Part shown: positions 59,587-64,000 of the stretch, one piece after another
How the letters are laid out: each line of letters begins with the position of its first letter
Numbering within the stretch: the first letter of the stretch is position 1
DNA from: Siculibacillus lacustris
GTDB lineage: Bacteria > Pseudomonadota > Alphaproteobacteria > Rhizobiales > Ancalomicrobiaceae
DNA length: 64,000 bases
Assembly (NCBI RefSeq): GCF_004328075.1
Contig: NZ_SJFN01000001.1
Coordinates: 35,699 to 99,698, forward strand
Reading direction: 5' to 3'
The notes under the pieces: model-generated
The model's database searches: none
Told to the model about the DNA's origin: nothing
The model's input: the letters and a program-made list of their open reading frames with translations, nothing else
Position numbers and translations under genes: made by a program

Positions 59587-61023
59587 TCAGCCATCGAGCA
59601 GACGCTTCAGCATCTCGATCTCGTCGGCGAAGCCGCGGTCGGCGCCGGCCATCTCCTCGATCTTGCGCACCGCGTGCAGCACCGTGGTGTGGTCGCGGTT
59701 GCCGAAGCGGCGACCGATCTCGGGCAGCGAACGCGGGGTCAGGGCCTTGGCGAGATACATGGCGATCTGGCGCGGCCGCACCACCGTGCGGGTGCGTCGG
59801 GCCGACAGGAGATCGGCCTTGGAGACGTTGAAGTGCTTGGAGACGACCCGCTGGATGTCCTCGATCTTGACCTTGCGCGGCTCGCGGGTGCGCAGCAGAT
59901 CGCGCAGCGCCAGTTCCGCCATCTCGACCGAAATGTCCTGACCGGTCAGCTGATTGTGGGCGACGAGGCGATTGACCGCACCGTCGAGGTCGCGGCCCGA
60001 GGACACCACGTTTTCGGCGACGTAGTCGATCACCGCGGCGGAGATCTCGAGGCTCGGCGAAGCGCGGCGGGCGACCTCGACCCGGTGACCGACGATGCGG
60101 CGGCGCAGGTCGACGTCGGGGGCGGCGATCTCGACCAGGAGACCGCCGGCGAGGCGCGAGCGCACCCGCTCGTCGAGGGTCTCGAGATCGGCCGGCGGAC
60201 GGTCGGCGGCGACCACCACCTGACGGGCGCCGTCGATCAGCGAATTCAGGGTGTGGCAGAACTCCTGCTGGACCTGACGGCCCTGCAGAAACTGCATGTC
60301 GTCGATGAGCAGCAGGTCGATGCCGCGCAGCGCCTCCTTGAAGGCGATCGCCGACTGGGCCATCAGCGCCGCGACGAAGCGGTACATGAAGTGCTCGGCG
60401 GTGAGATAGAGGACCCGACGGCCCTGGGCCTTGGCGGCGTGGGCGACCGCCTGCAGCAGGTGGGTCTTGCCGAGGCCGACCGCGGCATGGATGTAGAGCG
60501 GATTGAAGCCGACCGATTCACCGGGGCGGGCATCGGCGACGCGGCGGGCGGCGGCGAAGGCGAGGCTGTTGGAGCGGCCCTCGACGAAACCGTCGAAGCC
60601 GTAGCGCGGATCGAGCGGACTGCCGGCGAGGACGTCCTCTTCGCGATCGTCGTGCCGGGTCGAGGCGGCGACGACCCGCACCACCGGCGTCTGGAGGGCG
60701 GCGGCGCGGGTCGGGGCGGTCGGCAGCGGCGTCACGACGTCGCGCGGGGCGACCACCGGCCGCATCGCCGAACGCACCGCGAACTCGATCTGATCGATCG
60801 GGCCGAAGGCCTCGCGGAACAGCACCAACAGCCGGTCGCGGTAGCGGCTGTGCAGCCAGTTCTTGAGAAAGCGGGTGGGCACGGAGAGGAACACGCAACT
60901 GCCGTCGCGGCTCTCGAACTCGACCCGTGTGAACCAACTGGTGAAGGCGTCCTCGCCGAGCTCGACGCGCAGCCGGAGCTTGATGCGATCCCACTCCTCG
61001 CGATCCGAATGGATCGGGGTCAT
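59587..61023 (-). CDS. dnaA: Chromosomal replication initiator protein DnaA
   Basis: A 478-residue AAA+ initiator that opens oriC. Domain I is REEWDRIKLRLRVELGEDAF with SWFTRVEF. The AAA+ domain has Walker A in YIHAAVGLGKTHLLQAVAHA (about 177-196, with Ala-Ala where Gly-Gly is common) and Walker B in GIDLLLIDDMQFLQG. DNA-binding domain IV carries RTVVRPRQIAMYLAKALTPR and the DnaA signature IGRRFGNRDHTTVLHAVRKI. The ATG at 61023 has GGAGG 8 bp upstream; another at 61038 adds five residues. A rhodanese gene separates it from rpsT. Confidence 0.95.
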   Translation of the reverse strand: MTPIHSDREEWDRIKLRLRVELGEDAFTSWFTRVEFESRDGSCVFLSVPTRFLKNWLHSRYRDRLLVLFREAFGPIDQIEFAVRSAMRPVVAPRDVVTPLPTAPTRAAALQTPVVRVVAASTRHDDREEDVLAGSPLDPRYGFDGFVEGRSNSLAFAAARRVADARPGESVGFNPLYIHAAVGLGKTHLLQAVAHAAKAQGRRVLYLTAEHFMYRFVAALMAQSAIAFKEALRGIDLLLIDDMQFLQGRQVQQEFCHTLNSLIDGARQVVVAADRPPADLETLDERVRSRLAGGLLVEIAAPDVDLRRRIVGHRVEVARRASPSLEISAAVIDYVAENVVSSGRDLDGAVNRLVAHNQLTGQDISVEMAELALRDLLRTREPRKVKIEDIQRVVSKHFNVSKADLLSARRTRTVVRPRQIAMYLAKALTPRSLPEIGRRFGNRDHTTVLHAVRKIEEMAGADRGFADEIEMLKRLLDG

Positions 61024-61225
61024 TGCACGAGCCTCCATCGTCTTCCGCCTTTCCTGCCGTGAACGACGCCGCCGTGCGTCGGTTCCGGCCGTCCCAGTTC
61101 ATCGTCGTCTCATTCCGCCGCCCGAAGGCGACGATCGAGCGACGCCCCGTCGACGAGAGACGACCACCGGCGGGCCTCGCGCGGCGTCCGTCTCGTCTCG
61201 TCGACCGGCGCGCCGGTCGGGTGAT

Positions 61226-61672
61226 TCAGGATTGATTCCAGGGCAATCCGGACGCCTTCCAACCCGCGACGGCACCACGATGGCCATCGGGATCGGGGGG
61301 GCCTTCGAAGCCGTCGGAGATGTTCCGACATCGGCTCCATCCGGCGGCGGTCATGGCGATCGCCGCCTTGCGGCTGCGCACGCCGGACCGGCAGAGGAAA
61401 TAGATCGGCACGTCATGGGCGAAGCCCGCCTTGACCAGGGCGGCATCGAGGACCGCGACGAAGTCGGGGTTCTCGGCCATCGAGGGGTAGACCTGCCATT
61501 CGAGGGTGATCGGCTGCTTGGCGACGGCGGCGAGCTGCGGCACGCCGACCCACGACCACTCGGCCCGGGTGCGAACGTCGACCAGCACGCTCGCCGGCAC
61601 CGACGCCAGGGCGTTCCAGGCCTCGAGCGGTGTGACGTCGCCGTCATAGGATGCACCGACTTCACTCGACAT
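61226..61672 (-). CDS. Rhodanese-like domain protein
   Basis: A 148-residue single-domain sulfurtransferase-like protein. SVLVDVRTRAEWSWVG is the first rhodanese motif and the active-site loop is FLCRSGVRSRKAAIAMTAAG, with the persulfide Cys near residue 95. GFEGPPDPDGHRGAVAGWKA near the end is typical of a group common in Hyphomicrobiales. GGGAG precedes the ATG at 61672. It lies between dnaA (202 bp downstream) and rpsT. The sulfur acceptor is unknown. Confidence 0.87.
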   Translation of the reverse strand: MSSEVGASYDGDVTPLEAWNALASVPASVLVDVRTRAEWSWVGVPQLAAVAKQPITLEWQVYPSMAENPDFVAVLDAALVKAGFAHDVPIYFLCRSGVRSRKAAIAMTAAGWSRCRNISDGFEGPPDPDGHRGAVAGWKASGLPWNQS

Positions 61673-62348
61673 GACGATCTCCCGAGGGGCGAACATGATC
61701 CGCCCCGATTCCCTCGACTCTCGCTACTTGATTGTCGACCGATCACAGTGGAGCGGGCATCACCCACCCAACAGATCGTATACCAGACATCCGGTGGATA
61801 TCGGATGTTCGATCCGTGAAATTGCACTCATGAGAAATTCTACTAATCTCACAAAGAATGCTTCATTCGCAGTCCGAACAACTGCCCCCCGGCACCCGTC
61901 CCGAGGTCGTCGACCTCCATGAGCCGAACTCTACACAGGCGTTTCGGACGACGCAACGGCCCTCCGGGAGCAAATGCCGGCCGGCCCGAGACGCTTCGCC
62001 GCGGCGACCCCCGAGTCCTCACGGGGAAGTCCTTCCGACTCAAGGCGCTGCCCCTCACGAGCGAGGATTCGAGAAAATCGAAGCCTGTGCCGACGAAAAA
62101 ATCCGCACCCCGCGACGGAGGCCCCGAAGCGGGGCACAATGGGGTTGATATTTTTGTACTTGCCGTCAAGCCCATGAAATCAATAGAAAATTCATGACAC
62201 CCCCTTCCGCCGCGGCAGGACCACCGGAAGATCTCGATGCGGAATTGTGCGTAGCCGAGAGCGTCGGATCTCGTGAGCCGGGAAACAAAAACCCGGGCGT
62301 CGCCGCCCGGGTGGAATCGGTGTCTCGAGAGTCGCCCGGGCCCGAAAT
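61673..62348. other. 676-bp gap between the rhodanese gene and rpsT, with a dyad and one terminator
   Basis: The left part (61690-61880) and 62090-62200 are AT-rich for this genome. A perfect dyad ACATCCG (61787-61793) / CGGATGT (61802-61808) surrounds GTGGATAT, which is a 7-of-9 match to a DnaA box. Six GANTC sites, the CcrM methylation target, occur in the gap. No full DnaA box cluster is present, so an origin is not claimed. The right end holds the rpsT terminator. No RNA gene is recognised. Confidence 0.4.
62283..62312 (-). terminator. Intrinsic terminator of rpsT
   Basis: On the reverse strand ACCCGGGCG, a GCGA loop and CGCCCGGGT form a perfect 9-bp stem (62312-62291) followed by TTTTGTTT (62290-62283). 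It lies 37 bp after the rpsT stop. Confidence 0.9.
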
Positions 62349-62615
62349 TCAGGCGCCGAGGAGCTTCACGCGGTGGGCCAGACGCGAGATCTTGCGCGAG
62401 GCCGTGTTGCGGTGCACCACGCCCTTGGAAGCGGCGCGCTGCAGCTCGGGCTGGGCGGCCTTGAGCGCGGCGGCGGCGACGGTCTGGTCACCGGAGGCGA
62501 TCGCCTCTTCGACCTTGCGCAGGAAGGTGCGGACGCGGCTGCGACGGGACTTGTTGACCGCGGTGCGGCGCGCGATCTTGCGGGCCGCCTTCTTGGCGGA
62601 CGGCGTATTGGCCAT
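62349..62615 (-). CDS. rpsT: 30S ribosomal protein S20
   Basis: An 88-residue basic helical protein, full length for S20. It begins [20 protein letters not shown] and continues [19 protein letters not shown], with [20 protein letters not shown] at the C-terminus. It binds 16S rRNA early in 30S assembly. AGGAG precedes the ATG. It has its own strong promoter (62769-62797), a leader of about 147 nt with two hairpins, and a clear terminator. The neighbourhood mutM, enoyl-CoA hydratase, rpsT, dnaA is a conserved alphaproteobacterial block. Confidence 0.97.
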   Translation of the reverse strand: MANTPSAKKAARKIARRTAVNKSRRSRVRTFLRKVEEAIASGDQTVAAAALKAAQPELQRAASKGVVHRNTASRKISRLAHRVKLLGA

Positions 62616-62668
62616 GGGCGAGCTTCTCCTGGGTCTCGACTGCGCTCGACCTCGAACCGACGGTCGTC

Positions 62669-62753
62669 GCCCGAAGGGCCGCCTCCGGCACTTCGGGCCA
62701 CGCCCCACCGGGGCCGACACGAACACGATGAAGCGGCGGCGGAACACGCCGCC
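62669..62753 (-). other. Two hairpins in the rpsT leader
   Basis: Within the predicted 5' leader, GGCGGCG/CGCCGCC (62753-62735, five-base loop) and GCCCGAAG/CTTCGGGC (62698-62669, 14-base loop) can form stable stems. In E. coli S20 represses its own translation; a structured leader here is compatible with such control, but no S20-binding motif is identified. Confidence 0.4.
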
Positions 62754-62768
62754 ACCGAGTGGGGCGAG

Positions 62769-62797
62769 CTTATAGCCGCGCGGACCGGCCTCGTCAA
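62769..62797 (-). promoter_or_regulatory. Promoter of rpsT
   Basis: On the reverse strand TTGACG (62797-62792), a 17-bp spacer and TATAAG (62774-62769) give a near-consensus sigma-70 promoter, 154 bp before the rpsT ATG, in the gap after the enoyl-CoA hydratase gene. Confidence 0.75.
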
Positions 62798-62823
62798 CGG
62801 CGCAGGCCGGTCACCGCGCGACT

Positions 62824-63597
<774 letters not shown>

Positions 63598-63677
63598 GGA
63601 CGGCTCCTTGTCCGACGACCGACACCGGCATGGCGCGGCCTGTTCGCCCCAGGAGCTAGCGCTTCGCGGGCCGCCGA

Positions 63678-64000
63678 TCAATCGTCCCTCCGCAGGGCGG
63701 CCCGGCGCGGCGGCGCGACGCGCGGCTGGCAGACCGGGCAGTGGAAGGTCGAGCGGCCGGCCTGGACGAGGCGCTCGACGATACCGTCGCAGCTCGGCCG
63801 GGCGCAGGGCTCGCCGGCGCGGCCGTAGACCGCGAAGGTGTGCTGGAAATAGCCGAGCTCGCCGTCGACGGTGCGGTGATCGCGCAGACTCGAGCCGCCG
63901 GCGGCGATGGCCTCGGCGAGGACGTTGCGGATCGCCCCGCCGAGGCGGGCGAGGCGCGGCCCCGGCCGCCCGGAGGCGGCGACGGTGGCGCCGGCCGGGG
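63678..64000 (-). CDS. mutM: Formamidopyrimidine-DNA glycosylase (partial, C-terminal 107 codons)
   Basis: Only the 3' part is inside the window. The fragment contains [40 protein letters not shown], and the C-terminal zinc finger CARPSC...[11 protein letters not shown]. The finger and the GRST segment are diagnostic of Fpg/MutM, which removes 8-oxoguanine. The finger has C-x4-C in its first half, as in other alphaproteobacterial MutM proteins, and a short basic tail follows ([11 protein letters not shown]). It is on the same strand as the enoyl-CoA hydratase gene, with an 80-bp gap. Confidence 0.93.
   Translation of the reverse strand, partial: PAGATVAASGRPGPRLARLGGAIRNVLAEAIAAGGSSLRDHRTVDGELGYFQHTFAVYGRAGEPCARPSCDGIVERLVQAGRSTFHCPVCQPRVAPPRRAALRRDD

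Noticed and set aside
61024..62348. Possible chromosomal origin next to dnaA
   Set aside because: Only one weak DnaA-box-like 9-mer (7 of 9) is seen, with no cluster and no array of 13-mers. In related bacteria oriC usually lies near hemE rather than beside dnaA.

Overview
The window is 64 kb of high-GC DNA from an alphaproteobacterial chromosome, most likely a member of the Hyphomicrobiales (Rhizobiales). The evidence is the set of conserved neighbourhoods: cmk / rpsA / sppA-ihfB-lapA, trpF-trpB-trpA-accD-folC, and mutM / enoyl-CoA hydratase / rpsT / dnaA. An AccD without zinc-ribbon cysteines also fits this group. No phage, insertion sequence or CRISPR array is visible.

Layout. 1-6.7 kb holds two nutrient ABC importers: a dipeptide-type system split around a MarR regulator, with a creatininase-family hydrolase, then a complete polar amino-acid importer. 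6.8-9.8 kb carries lrgAB-like membrane genes and a chemoreceptor. 9.8-14.3 kb is a reverse-strand sn-glycerol-3-phosphate importer (ugpB-A-E-C) with tandem Pho-box-like repeats upstream and a large palindrome between ugpB and ugpA. 14.4-17.8 kb has an isochorismatase-family hydrolase, a divergent GlxA-type regulator, and a 3-hydroxyacyl-CoA dehydrogenase that lacks the enoyl-CoA hydratase half usual in its relatives.

17.8-22.1 kb looks like an accessory island. It holds an unusual two-domain DUF6270-like protein and a modular, polymorphic-toxin-like gene with an AT-rich C-terminal module. A tiny candidate immunity gene starts on the base after the toxin stop codon. The island ends at a tRNA-Leu(CAG) gene.

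22.3-31.6 kb is housekeeping: an NDUFA9-like protein, a GST, cmk, rpsA, a Na/Pi cotransporter (with a Pho-box-like repeat), sppA, ihfB and lapA. A MerR regulator and a carboxymuconolactone-decarboxylase-family gene interrupt the usual cmk-rpsA pair; they sit behind a 19-bp-spacer promoter with a perfect dyad. 31.7-44.6 kb contains ocd-like, mepA, yqhA, CHAD, PBP1A and Bcr/CflA genes and the trpF-folC operon, which is inverted relative to lapA. 44.8-54.4 kb has coaBC, nudC, a c-di-GMP phosphodiesterase-like protein, an omega-amino-acid aminotransferase with a divergent XRE-cupin regulator, a RutR-like regulator, adenosine kinase and a SAF-domain oxidoreductase. 54.4-64 kb has a CysZ-like protein, duplicated DUF2267 genes, nth, an Ada-like protein, gpmA, dapB, dnaA, a rhodanese, rpsT, an enoyl-CoA hydratase and the 3' part of mutM.

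Starts were chosen by Shine-Dalgarno match and family length. Functions are inferred from motifs recognised by eye; no database search was run.
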